Origin: Limanda limanda
Taxonomy: Eukaryota; Chordata; Actinopteri; Pleuronectiformes; Pleuronectidae
Direction: 5' to 3'
Assembly (NCBI RefSeq): GCF_963576545.1
Contig: NW_026870430.1
Location: 62,001-126,000 of the forward strand
Length of the DNA: 64,000 nt
Part shown: positions 11,113 through 23,169 of the stretch, in pieces
Layout of the letters: every line of letters starts with the position of its first letter
Numbering within the stretch: the stretch's first letter is position 1
The notes under the pieces: generated by a model
Told to the model about the DNA's origin: nothing
Seen by the model: the letters and a program-made list of their open reading frames with translations, nothing else
Database searches by the model: none
Program-made: the position numbers and the translations under genes

Positions 11113-14100
11113 ATAACTTTTTTTGTGAAGGTCGGAGAGACTTGGAAAGTGGTTGCATCTGGACTAATTTGGGTCCTGCGGATCGATTGGTACCATCCCC
11201 GAGCTTGTACGACCTTCGGAAGAGGTCAACCGACGAAATTCCCCCAAATCTGAGGAGATATTCTTGAATAACTTTTTTTGTGAAGGTCGGAGAGACTTGC
11301 AAGTAGGCTCTACCCCCACTAAATGGGGTTGCGCGCATCGATCGGTACCATCCTTGAGCTTCTCCGACTTTCGGAAGGGTTAGGGTTAGGGTTAGGGATG
11401 AAAGCACATAGGAGAAAGAGATATTCTTGAATAACTTTTTTTGTGAAGGTCGGAGAGACTTGCAAGTAGGCTCTACCCCCACTAAATGGGGTAGCGCGCA
11501 TCGATCGGTACCATCCTTGAGCTTCTCCGACTTTCGGAAGGGTTAGGGTTAGGGTTAGGGATGAAAGCACATAGGAGAAAGAGATATTCTTGAATAACTT
11601 TTTTTGTGAAGGTCGGAGAGACTTGCAAGTAGGCTCTACCCCCACTAAATGGGGTAGCGCGCATCGATCAGTACCATCCTTGAGCTTCTCCGACTTTCGG
11701 AAGGGTTAGGGTTAGGGTTAGGGATGAAAGCACATAGGAGAAAGAGATATTCTTGAATAACTTTTTTTGTGAAGGTCGGAGAGACTTGGAAAGTGGTTGC
11801 ATCTGGACTAATTTGGGTCCTGCGGATCGATTGGTACCATCCCCGAGCTTGTACGACCTTCGGAAGAGGTCGACCGACGAAATTCCCCCAAATCTGAGGA
11901 GATATTCTTGAATAACTTTTTTTGTGAAGGTCGGAGAGACTTGCAAGTAGGCTTTACCCCCACTAAATGGGGTAGCGCGCATCGATCGGTACCATCCTTG
12001 AGCTTCTCCGACTTTCGGAAGGGTTAGGGTTAGGGTTAGGGATGAAAGCACATAGGAGAAAGAGATATTCTTGAATAACTTTTTTTGTGAAGGTCGGAGA
12101 GACTTGCAAGTAGGCTCTACCCCCACTAAATGGGGTAGCGCGCATCGATCAGTACCATCCTTGAGCTTCTCCGACTTTCGGAAGGGTTAGGGTTAGGGTT
12201 AGGGATGAAAGCACATAGGAGAAAGAGATATTCTTGAATAACTTTTTTTGTGAAGGTCGGAGAGACTTGGAAAGTGGTTGCATCTGGACTAATTTGGGTC
12301 CTGCTGATCGATTGGTACCATCCCCGAGCTTGTACGACCTTCGGAAGAGGTCGACCGACGAAATTCCCCCAAATCTGAGGAGATATTCTTGAATAACTTT
12401 TTTTGTGAAGGTCGGAGAGACTTGCAAGTAGGCTCTACCCCCACTAAATGGGGTTGCGCACATCGATCAGTACCATCCTTGAGCTTCTCCGACTTTCGGA
12501 AGGGTTAGGGTTAGGGTTAGGGATGAAAGCACATAGGAGAAAGAGATATTCTTGAATAACTTTTTTTGTGAAGGTCGGAGAGACTTGCAAGTAGGCTCTA
12601 CCCCCACTAAATGGGGTAGCACGCATCGATCGGTACCATCCTTGAGCTTCTCCGACTTTCGGAAGGGTTAGGGTTAGGGTTAGGGATGAAAGCACATAGG
12701 AGAAAGAGATATTCTTGAATAACTTTTTTTGTGAAGGTCGGAGAGACTTGCAAGTAGGCTCTACCCCCACTAAATGGGGTAGCGCGCATCGATCGGTACC
12801 ATCCTTGAGCTTCTCCGACTTTCGGAAGGGTTAGGGTTAGGGTTAGGGATGAAAGCACATAGGAGAAAGAGATATTCTTGAATAACTTTTTTTGTGAAGG
12901 TCGGAGAGACTTGCAAGTAGGCTCTACCCCCACTAAATGGGGTAGCGCGCATCGATCGGTACCATCCTTGAGCTTCTCCGACTTTCGGAAGGGTTAGGGT
13001 TAGGGTTAGGGATGAAAGCACATAGGAGAAAGAGATATTCTTGAATAACTTTTTTTGTGAAGGTCGGAGAGACTTAGAAAGTGGTTGCATCTGGACTAAT
13101 TTGGGTCCTGCGGATAGATTGGTACCATCCCCGAGCTTGTACGACCTTCGGAAGAGGTCGACCGACGAAATTCCCCCAAATCTGAGGAGATATTCTTGAA
13201 TAACTTTTTTTGTGAAGGTCGGAGAGACTTGCAAGTAGGCTCTACCCCCACTAAATGGGGTTGCGCGCATCGATCGGTACCATCCTTGAGCTTCTCCGAC
13301 TTTCTAAAGGGTTAGGGTTAGGGTTAGGGATGAAAGCACATAGGAGAAAGAGATATTCTTGAATAACTTTTTTTGTGAAGGTCGGAGAGACTTGCAAGTA
13401 GGCTCTACCCCCACTAAATGGGGTAGCGCGCATCGATCGGTACTATCATTGAGCTTCTCCGACTTTCGGAAGGGTTAGGGTTAGGGTTAGGGATGAAAGC
13501 ACATAGGAGAAAGAGATATTCTTGAATAACTTTTTTTGTGAAGGTCGGAGAGACTTGCAAAGTGGTTGCATCTGAACTAATTTGGGTCCTGCAGATCGAT
13601 TGGTACCATCCCCGAGCTTGTACGACCTTCGGAAGAGGTCGACCGACGAAATTCCCCCAAAATCTGAGGAGATATTCTTGAATAACTTTTTTTGTGAAGG
13701 TCGGAGAGACTTGCAAGTAGGCTCTACCCCCACTAAATGGGGTTGCGCGCATCGATCAGTACCATCCTTGAGCTTCTCCGACTTTCGGAAGGGTTAGGGT
13801 TAGGGTTAGGGATGAAAGCACATAGGAGAAAGAGATATTCTTGAATAACTTTTTTTGTGAAGGTCGGAGAGACTTGCAAGTAGGCTCTACTCCCACTAAA
13901 TGGGGTAGCGCGCATCGATCGGTACCATCCTTGAGCTTCTCCGACTTTCGGAAGGGTTAGGGTTAGGGTTAGGGATGAAAGCACATAGGAGAAAGAGATA
14001 TTCTTGAATAACTTTTTTTGTGAAGGTCGGAGAGACTTGCAAGTAGGCTCTACCCCCACTAAATGGGGTAGCGCGCATCGATCGGTACCATCCTTGAGCT

Positions 14101-14814
14101 TCTCCGACTTTCGGAAGGGTTAGGGTTAGGGTTAGGGATGAAAGCACATAGGAGAAAGAGATATTCTTGAATAACTTTTTTTGTGAAGGTCGGAGAGACT
14201 TGCAAGTAGGCTCTACCCCCACTAAATGGGGTAGCGCGCATCGATCGGTACCATCCTTGAGCTTCTCCGACTTTCGGAAGGGTTAGGGTTAGGGTTAGGG
14301 ATGAAAGCACATAGGAGAAAGAGATATTCTTGAATAACTTTTTTTGTGAAGGTCGGAGAGACTTGCAAGTAGGCTCTACCCCCACTAAATGGGGTAGCGC
14401 GCATCGATCGGTACCATCCTTGAGCTTCTCCGACTTTCGGAAGGGTTAGGGTTAGGGTTAGGGATGAAAGCACATAGGAGAAAGAGATATTCTTGAATAA
14501 CTTTTTTTGTGAAGGTCGGAGAGACTTGCAAGTAGGCTCTACCCCCACTAAATGGGGTAGCGCGCATCGATCGGTACCATCCTTGAGCTTCTCCGACTTT
14601 CGGAAGGGTTAGGGTTAGGGTTAGGGATGAAAGCACATAGGAGAAAGAGATATTCTTGAATAACTTTTTTTGTGAAGGTCGGAGAGACTTGGAAAGTGGT
14701 TGCATCTGGACTAATTTGGGTCCTGCGGATCGATTGGTACCATCCCCGAGCTTGTACGACCTTCGGAAGAGGTCGACCGACGAAATTCCCCCAAATCTGA
14801 GGAGATATTCTTGA
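11113..14814 (+). repeat. Long-period unit copy 3 passing into HOR alpha copy 1
   Basis: Order: B11113 A3 B11757 A2 B12238 A4 B13045 A2 B'13526 A6 B14660. It follows copy 2 at an offset of 3,864 bp up to about 13362 (including CTTTCTAAAGGG in A13200), then departs: the A at 13363 has TACTATCATT and is followed by B' and a six-A run. HOR alpha (A2 B A4 B A2 B' A6 B, 2,903 bp) runs from 11912 to 14814. B12238 has CTGCTGATCG and B13045 has CTTAGAAAG. Confidence 0.88.
13526..13681 (+). repeat. B' unit, 156 bp, CTTGCAAAG subtype
   Basis: It has the same extra A and GCAGATCG as the other B' units, but CTTGCAAAG replaces CTTGGAAAG, as in monomer A at that base. Copies start at 16904, 21083, 21887, 25428 and 32026, all within HOR alpha. 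It always follows an A unit with TACTATC instead of TACCATC. This copy also has CTGAACTAA. Confidence 0.92.
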
Positions 14815-17800
14815 ATAACTTTTTTTGTGAAGGTCGGAGAGACTTGCAAGTAGGCTCTACCCCCACTAAATGGGGTTGCGCGCATCGATCGGTACCATCC
14901 TTGAGCTTCTCCGACTTTCGGAAGGGTTAGGGTTAGGGTTAGGGATGAAAGCACATAGGAGAAAGAGATATTCTTGAATAACTTTTTTTGTGAAGGTCGG
15001 AGAGACTTGCAAGTAGGCTCTACCCCCACTAAATGGGGTAGCGCGCATCGATCAGTACCATCCTTGAGCTTCTCCGACTTTCGGAAGGGTTAGGGTTAGG
15101 GTTAGGGATGAAAGCACATAGGAGAAAGAGATATTCTTGAATAACTTTTTTTGTGAAGGTCGGAGAGACTTGGAAAGTGGTTGCATCTGGACTAATTTGG
15201 GTCCTGCGGATCGATTGGTACCATCCCCGAGCTTGTACGACCTTCGGAAGAGGTCGACCGACGAAATTCCCCCAAATCTGAGGAGATATTCTTGAATAAC
15301 TTTTTTTGTGAAGGTCGGAGAGACTTGCAAGTAGGCTTTACCCCCACTAAATGGGGTAGCGCGCATCGATCGGTACCATCCTTGAGCTTCTCCGACTTTC
15401 GGAAGGGTTAGGGTTAGGGTTAGGGATGAAAGCACATAGGAGAAAGAGATATTCTTGAATAACTTTTTTTGTGAAGGTCGGAGAGACTTGCAAGTAGGCT
15501 CTACCCCCACTAAATGGGGTAGCGCGCATCGATCAGTACCATCCTTGAGCTTCTCCGACTTTCGGAAGGGTTAGGGTTAGGGTTAGGGATGAAAGCACAT
15601 AGGAGAAAGAGATATTCTTGAATAACTTTTTTTGTGAAGGTCGGAGAGACTTGGAAAGTGGTTGCATCTGGACTAATTTGGGTCCTGCGGATCGATTGGT
15701 ACCATCCCCGAGCTTGTACGACCTTCGGAAGAGGTCGACCGACGAAATTCCCCCAAATCTGAGGAGATATTCTTGAATAACTTTTTTTGTGAAGGTCGGA
15801 GAGACTTGCAAGTAGGCTCTACCCCCACTAAATGGGGTTGCGCACATCGATCAGTACCATCCTTGAGCTTCTCCGACTTTCGGAAGGGTTAGGGTTAGGG
15901 TTAGGGATGAAAGCACATAGGAGAAAGAGATATTCTTGAATAACTTTTTTTGTGAAGGTCGGAGAGACTTGCAAGTAGGCTCTACCCCCACTAAATGGGG
16001 TAGCACGCATCGATCGGTACCATCCTTGAGCTTCTCCGACTTTCGGAAGGGTTAGGGTTAGGGTTAGGGATGAAAGCACATAGGAGAAAGAGATATTCTT
16101 GAATAACTTTTTTTGTGAAGGTCGGAGAGACTTGCAAGTAGGCTCTACCCCCACTAAATGGGGTAGCGCGCATCGATCGGTACCATCCTTGAGCTTCTCC
16201 GACTTTCGGAAGGGTTAGGGTTAGGGTTAGGGATGAAAGCACATAGGAGAAAGAGATATTCTTGAATAACTTTTTTTGTGAAGGTCGGAGAGACTTGCAA
16301 GTAGGCTCTACCCCCACTAAATGGGGTAGCGCGCATCGATCGGTACCATCCTTGAGCTTCTCCGACTTTCGGAAGGGTTAGGGTTAGGGTTAGGGATGAA
16401 AGCACATAGGAGAAAGAGATATTCTTGAATAACTTTTTTTGTGAAGGTCGGAGAGACTTGGAAAGTGGTTGCATCTGGACTAATTTGGGTCCTGCGGATA
16501 GATTGGTACCATCCCCGAGCTTGTACGACCTTCGGAAGAGGTCGACCGACGAAATTCCCCCAAATCTGAGGAGATATTCTTGAATAACTTTTTTTGTGAA
16601 GGTCGGAGAGACTTGCAAGTAGGCTCTACCCCCACTAAATGGGGTTGCGCGCATCGATCGGTACCATCCTTGAGCTTCTCCGACTTTCGGAAGGGTTAGG
16701 GTTAGGGTTAGGGATGAAAGCACATAGGAGAAAGAGATATTCTTGAATAACTTTTTTTGTGAAGGTCGGAGAGACTTGCAAGTAGGCTCTACCCCCACTA
16801 AATGGGGTAGCGCGCATCGATCGGTACTATCCTTGAGCTTCTCCGACTTTCGGAAGGGTTAGGGTTAGGGATGAAAGCACATAGGAGAAAGAGATATTCT
16901 TGAATAACTTTTTTTGTGAAGGTCGGAGAGACTTGCAAAGTGGTTGCATCTGGACTAATTTGGGTCCTGCAGATCGATTGGTACCATCCCCGAGCTTGTA
17001 CGACCTTCGGAAGAGGTCGACCGACGAAATTCCCCCAAAATCTGAGGAGATATTCTTGAATAACTTTTTTTGTGAAGGTCACAGAGACTTGCAAGTAGGC
17101 TCTACCCCCACTAAATGGGGTTGCGCGCATCGATCAGTACCATCCTTGAGCTTCTCCGACTTTCGGAAGGGTTAGGGTTAGGGTTAGGGATGAAAGCACA
17201 TAGGAGAAAGAGATATTCTTGAATAACTTTTTTTGTGAAGGTCGGAGAGACTTGCAAGTAGGCTCTACCCCCACTAAATGGGGTAGCGCGCATCGATCGG
17301 TACCATCCTTGAGCTTCTCCGACTTTCGGAAGGGTTAGGGTTAGGGTTAGGGATGAAAGCACATAGGAGAAAGAGATATTCTTGAATAACTTTTTTTGTG
17401 AAGGTCGGAGAGACTTGCAAGTAGGCTCTACCCCCACTAAATGGGGTAGCGCGCATCGATCGGTACCATCCTTGAGCTTCTCCGACTTTCGGAAGGGTTA
17501 GGGTTAGGGTTAGGGATGAAAGCACATAGGAGAAAGAGATATTCTTGAATAACTTTTTTTGTGAAGGTCGGAGAGACTTGCAAGTAGGCTCTACCCCCAC
17601 TAAATGGGGTAGCGCGCATCGATCGGTACCATCCTTGAGCTTCTCCGACTTTCGGAAGGGTTAGGGTTAGGGTTAGGGATGAAAGCACATAGGAGAAAGA
17701 GATATTCTTGAATAACTTTTTTTGTGAAGGTCGGAGAGACTTGCAAGTAGGCTCTACCCCCACTAAATGGGGTAGCGCGCATCGATCGGTACCATCCTTG

Positions 17801-18661
17801 AGCTTCTCCGACTTTCGGAAGGGTTAGGGTTAGGGATGAAAGCACATAGGAGAAAGAGATATTCTTGAATAACTTTTTTTGTGAAGGTCGGAGAGACTTG
17901 CAAGTAGGCTCTACCCTCACTAAATGGGGTAGCGCGCATCGATCGGGACCATCCTTGAGCTTCTCCGACTTTCGGAAGGGTTAGGGTTAGGGTTAGGGAT
18001 GAAAGCACATAGGAGAAAGAGATATTCTTGAATAACTTTTTTTGTGAAGGTCGGAGAGACTTGGAAAGTGGTTGCATCTGGACTAATTTGGGTCCTGCGG
18101 ATCGATTGGTACCATCCCCGAGCTTGTACGACCTTCGGAAGAGGTCGACCGACGAAATTCCCCCAAATCTGAGGAGATATTCTTGAATAACTTTTTTTGT
18201 GAAGGTCGGAGAGACTTGCAAGTAGGCTCTACCCCCACTAAATGGGGTAGCGCGCATCGATCGGTACCATCCTTGAGCTTCTCCGACTTTCGGAAGGGTT
18301 AGGGTTAGGGATGAAAGCACATAGGAGAAAGAGATATTCTTGAATAACTTTTTTTGTGAAGGTCGGAGAGACTTGCAAGTAGGCTCTACTCCCACTAAAT
18401 GGGGTAGCGCGCATCGATCGGTACCATCCTTGAGCTTCTCCGACTTTCGGAAGGGTTAGGGTTAGGGTTAGGGATGAAAGCACATAGGAGAAAGAGATAT
18501 TCTTGAATAACTTTTTTTGTGAAGGTCGGAGAGACTTGGAAAGTGGTTGCATCTGGACTAATTTGGGTCCTGCAGATCGATTGGTACCATCCCCGAGCTT
18601 GTACGACCTTCGGAAGAGGTCGACCGACGAAATTCCCCCAAATCTGAGGAGATATTCTTGA
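14815..18661 (+). repeat. Block with HOR alpha copy 2 (15296-18186, 2,891 bp)
   Basis: Order: A2 B15141 A2 B15622 A4 B16429 A2 B'16904 A6 B18032 A2 B18507. The alpha copy is 12 bp shorter than 2,903 because two A units (16747 and 17712) lack one TTAGGG each. A18187, outside the alpha copy, is also 157 bp. Private changes: AAGGTCACAGAG at about 17076 in A17060, and ACCCTCAC with CGATCGGGACC in A17869. ACCCTCAC recurs at A26399, A32997 and A33961, the equivalent place of other copies. Confidence 0.88.
16747..16903 (+). repeat. 157-bp A unit lacking one TTAGGG (representative of 20)
   Basis: It carries GGG plus two hexamers instead of three and is otherwise normal. The others start at 17712, 18187, 21402, 22206, 26717, 33315, 34279, 37168, 38613, 39903, 42481, 47961, 50539, 53116, 55849, 56976, 57940, 60674 and 63734. 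All have lost exactly one hexamer. Many sit at equivalent places in duplicated blocks, so they were inherited by duplication after fewer original losses. With three G-tracts they cannot form the usual intramolecular quadruplex. I saw no unit with four or more hexamers. Confidence 0.93.
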
Positions 18662-20756
18662 ATAACTTTTTTTGTGAAGGTCGGAGAGACTTGCAAGTAG
18701 GCTCTACCCCCACTAAATGGGGTTGCGCGCATCGATCAGTACCATCCTTGAGCTTCTCCGACTTTCGGAAGGGTTAGGGTTAGGGTTAGGGATGAAAGCA
18801 CATAGGAGAAAGAGATATTCTTGAATAACTTTTTTTGTGAAGGTCGGAGAGACTTGCAAGTAGGCTCTACCCCCACTAAATGGGGTAGCGCGCATCGATC
18901 GGTACCATCCTTGAGCTTCTCCGACTTTCGGAAGGGTTAGGGTTAGGGTTAGGGATGAAAGCACATAGGAGAAAGAGATATTCTTGAATAACTTTTTTTG
19001 TGAAGGTCGGAGAGACTTGCAAGTAGGCTCTACCCCCACTAAATGGGGTAGCGCGCATCGATCGGTACCATCCTTGAGCTTCTCCGACTTTCGGAAGGGT
19101 TAGGGTTAGGGTTAGGGATGAAAGCACATAGGAGAAAGAGATATTCTTGAATAACTTTTTTTGTGAAGGTCGGAGAGACTTGCAAGTAGGCTCTACCCCC
19201 ACTAAATGGGGTAGCGCGCATCGATCAGTACCATCCTTGAGCTTCTCCGACTTTCGGAAGGGTTAGGGTTAGGGTTAGGGATGAAAGCACATAGGAGAAA
19301 GAGATATTCTTGAATAACTTTTTTTGTGAAGGTCGGAGAGACTTGGAAAGTGGTTGCATCTGGACTAATTTGGGTCCTGCGGATCGATTGGTACCATCCC
19401 CGAGCTTGTACGACCTTCGGAAGAGGTCGACCGACGAAATTCCCCCAAATCTGAGGAGATATTCTTGAATAACTTTTTTTGTGAAGGTCGGAGAGACTTG
19501 CAAGTAGGCTTTACCCCCACTAAATGGGGTAGCGCGCATCGATCGGTAGCATCCTTGAGCTTCTCCGACTTTCGGAAGGGTTAGGGTTAGGGTTAGGGAT
19601 GAAAGCACATAGGAGAAAGAGATATTCTTGAATAACTTTTTTTGTGAAGGTCGGAGAGACTTGCAAGTAGGCTCTACCCCCACTAAATGGAGTAGCGCGC
19701 ATCGATCAGTACCATCCTTGAGCTTCTCCGACTTTCGGAAGGGTTAGGGTTAGGGTTAGGGATGAAAGCACATAGGAGAAAGAGATATTCTTGAATAACT
19801 TTTTTTGTGAAGGTCGGAGAGACTTGGAAAGTGGTTGCATCTGGACTAATTTGGGTCCTGCGGATCGATTGGTACCATCCCCGAGCTTGTACGACCTTCG
19901 GAAGAGGTCGACCGACGAAATTCCCCCAAATCTGAGGAGATATTCTTGAATAACTTTTTTTGTGAAGGTCGGAGAGACTTGCAAGTAGGCTCTACCCCCA
20001 CTAAATGGGGTTGCGCACATCGATCAGTACCATCCTTGAGCTTCTCCGACTTTCGGAAGGGTTAGGGTTAGGGTTAGGGATGAAAGCACATAGGAGAAAG
20101 AGATATTCTTGAATAACTTTTTTTGTGAAGGTCGGAGAGACTTGCAAGTAGGCTCTACCCCCACTAAATGGGGTAGCACGCATCGATCGGTACCATCCTT
20201 GAGCTTCTCCGACTTTCGGAAGGGTTAGGGTTAGGGTTAGGGATGAAAGCACATAGGAGAAAGAGATATTCTTGAATAACTTTTTTTGTGAAGGTCGGAG
20301 AGACTTGCAAGTAGGCTCTACCCCCACTAAATGGGGTAGCGCGCATCGATCGGTACCATCCTTGAGCTTCTCCGACTTTCGGAAGGGTTAGGGTTAGGGT
20401 TAGGGATGAAAGCACATAGGAGAAAGAGATATTCTTGAATAACTTTTTTTGTGAAGGTCGGAGAGACTTGCAAGTAGGCTCTACCCCCACTAAATGGGGT
20501 AGCGCGCATCGATCGGTACCATCCTTGAGCTTCTCCGACTTTCGGAAGGGTTAGGGTTAGGGTTAGGGATGAAAGCACATAGGAGAAAGAGATATTCTTG
20601 AATAACTTTTTTTGTGAAGGTCGGAGAGACTTGGAAAGTGGTTGCATCTGGACTAATTTGGGTCCTGCGGATAGATTGGTACCATCCCCGAGCTTGTACG
20701 ACCTTCGGAAGAGGTCGACCGACGAAATTCCCCCAAATCTGAGGAGATATTCTTGA

Positions 20757-22362
20757 ATAACTTTTTTTGTGAAGGTCGGAGAGACTTGCAAGTAGGCTCT
20801 ACCCCCACTAAATGGGGTTGCGCGCATCGATCGGTACCATCCTTGAGCTTCTCCGACTTTCTAAAGGGTTAGGGTTAGGGTTAGGGATGAAAGCACATAG
20901 GAGAAAGAGATATTCTTGAATAACTTTTTTTGTGAAGGTCGGAGAGACTTGCAAGTAGGCTCTACCCCCACTAAATGGGGTAGCGCGCATCGATCGGTAC
21001 TATCCTTGAGCTTCTCCGACTTTCGGAAGGGTTAGGGTTAGGGTTAGGGATGAAAGCACATAGGAGAAAGAGATATTCTTGAATAACTTTTTTTGTGAAG
21101 GTCGGAGAGACTTGCAAAGTGGTTGCATCTGGACTAATTTGGGTCCTGCAGATCGATTGGTACCATCCCCGAGCTTGTACGACCTTCGGAAGAGGTCGAC
21201 CGACGAAATTCCCCCAAAATCTGAGGAGATATTCTTGAATAACTTTTTTTGTGAAGGTCGGAGAGACTTGCAAGTAGGCTCTACCCCCACTAAATGGGGT
21301 TGCGCGCATCGATCAGTACCATCCTTGAGCTTCTCCGACTTTCGGAAGGGTTAGGGTTAGGGTTAGGGATGAAAGCACATAGGAGAAAGAGATATTCTTG
21401 AATAACTTTTTTTGTGAAGGTCGGAGAGACTTGCAAGTAGGCTCTACCCCCACTAAATGGGGTAGCGCGCATCGATCGGTACCATCCTTGAGCTTCTCCG
21501 ACTTTCGGAAGGGTTAGGGTTAGGGATGAAAGCACATAGGAGAAAGAGATATTCTTGAATAACTTTTTTTGTGAAGGTCGGAGAGACTTGCAAGTAGGCT
21601 CTACCCCCACTAAATGGGGTTGCGCGCATCGATCGGTACCATCCTTGAGCTTCTCCGACTTTCTAAAGGGTTAGGTTTAGGGTTTTAGGTATGAAAGCAC
21701 ATAGGAGAAAGAGATATTCTTGAATAACTTTTTTTGTGAAGGTCGGAGAGACTTGCAAGTAGGCTCTACCCCCACTAAATGGGGTAGCGCGCATCGATCG
21801 GTACTATCCTTGAGCTTCTCCGACTTTCGGAAGGGTTAGGGTTAGGGTTAGGGATGAAAGCACATAGGAGAAAGAGATATTCTTGAATAACTTTTTTTGT
21901 GAAGGTCGGAGAGACTTGCAAAGTGGTTGCATCTGGACTAATTTGGGTCCTGCAGATCGATTGGTACCATCCCCGAGCTTGTACGACCTTCGGAAGAGGT
22001 CGACCGACGAAATTCCCCCAAAATCTGAGGAGATATTCTTGAATAACTTTTTTTGTGAAGGTCGGAGAGACTTGCAAGTAGGCTCTACCCCCACTAAATG
22101 GGGTTGCGCGCATCGATCAGTACCATCCTTGAGCTTCTCCGACTTTCGGAAGGGTTAGGGTTAGGGTTAGGGATGAAAGCACATAGGAGAAAGAGATATT
22201 CTTGAATAACTTTTTTTGTGAAGGTCGGAGAGACTTGCAAGTAGGCTCTACCCCCACTAAATGGGGTAGCGCGCATCGATCGGTACCATCCTTGAGCTTC
22301 TCCGACTTTCGGAAGGGTTAGGGTTAGGGATGAAAGCACATAGGAGAAAGAGATATTCTTGA
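20757..22362 (+). repeat. 802/804-bp tandem duplication, both copies
   Basis: Copy 1 is 20757-21558 and copy 2 is 21559-22362. Each reads A(CTTTCTAAAGGG) A(TACTATCC) B' A A(157). They differ mainly in the telomere block of the first unit, which is degenerate in copy 2. Confidence 0.9.
21559..21723 (+). repeat. 165-bp A unit with degenerate telomere block
   Basis: This is the only A unit of this length. Its block at 21668-21690 reads as TTAGG, TTTAGGG, TTTTAGG followed by TATG instead of three TTAGGG, a net gain of 2 bp. It also has CTTTCTAAAGGG and the TGGGGTTGCG variant, which elsewhere is found only directly after a B unit; here the unit follows an A. Both oddities mark it as the first unit of the second copy of an 802-bp duplication. 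A four-tract quadruplex is no longer encoded. Confidence 0.92.
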
Positions 22363-23169
22363 ATAACTTTTTTTGTGAAGGTCGGAGAGACTTGCAAGTA
22401 GGCTCTACCCCCACTAAATGGGGTAGCGCGCATCGATCGGTACCATCCTTGAGCTTCTCCGACTTTCGGAAGGGTTAGGGTTAGGGTTAGGGATGAAAGC
22501 ACATAGGAGAAAGAGATATTCTTGAATAACTTTTTTTGTGAAGGTCGGAGAGACTTGCAAGTAGGCTCTACCCCCACTAAATGGGGTAGCGCGCATCGAT
22601 CGGTACCATCCTTGAGCTTCTCCGACTTTCGGAAGGGTTAGGGTTAGGGTTAGGGATGAAAGCACATAGGAGAAAGAGATATTCTTGAATAACTTTTTTT
22701 GTGAAGGTCGGAGAGACTTGCAAGTAGGCTCTACCCCCACTAAATGGGGTAGCGCGCATCGATCGGTACCATCCTTGAGCTTCTCCGACTTTCGGAAGGG
22801 TTAGGGTTAGGGTTAGGGATGAAAGCACATAGGAGAAAGAGATATTCTTGAATAACTTTTTTTGTGAAGGTCGGAGAGACTTGCAAGTAGGCTCTACCCC
22901 CACTAAATGGGGTAGCGCGCATCGATCGGTACCATCCTTGAGCTTCTCCGACTTTCGGAAGGGTTAGGGTTAGGGTTAGGGATGAAAGCACATAGGAGAA
23001 AGAGATATTCTTGAATAACTTTTTTTGTGAAGGTCGGAGAGACTTGGAAAGTGGTTGCATCTGGACTAATTTGGGTCCTGCGGATCGATTGGTACCATCC
23101 CCGAGCTTGTACGACCTTCGGAAGAGGTCGACCGACGAAATTCCCCCAAATCTGAGGAGATATTCTTGA

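Larger units (their letters stand above)
18662..23169 (+). repeat. Block with HOR alpha copy 3, expanded (19469-23169)
   Basis: Order: A4 B19314 A2 B19795 A4 B20602 A2 B'21083 A4 B'21887 A6 B23015. It is longer than other alpha copies because an internal segment is tandemly repeated: 20757-21558 (802 bp) and 21559-22362 (804 bp). That repeat doubles the B' unit and the CTTTCTAAAGGG unit. A21402 and A22206 are 157 bp and A21559 is 165 bp. A19469 has GGTAGCATCC. Confidence 0.88.
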
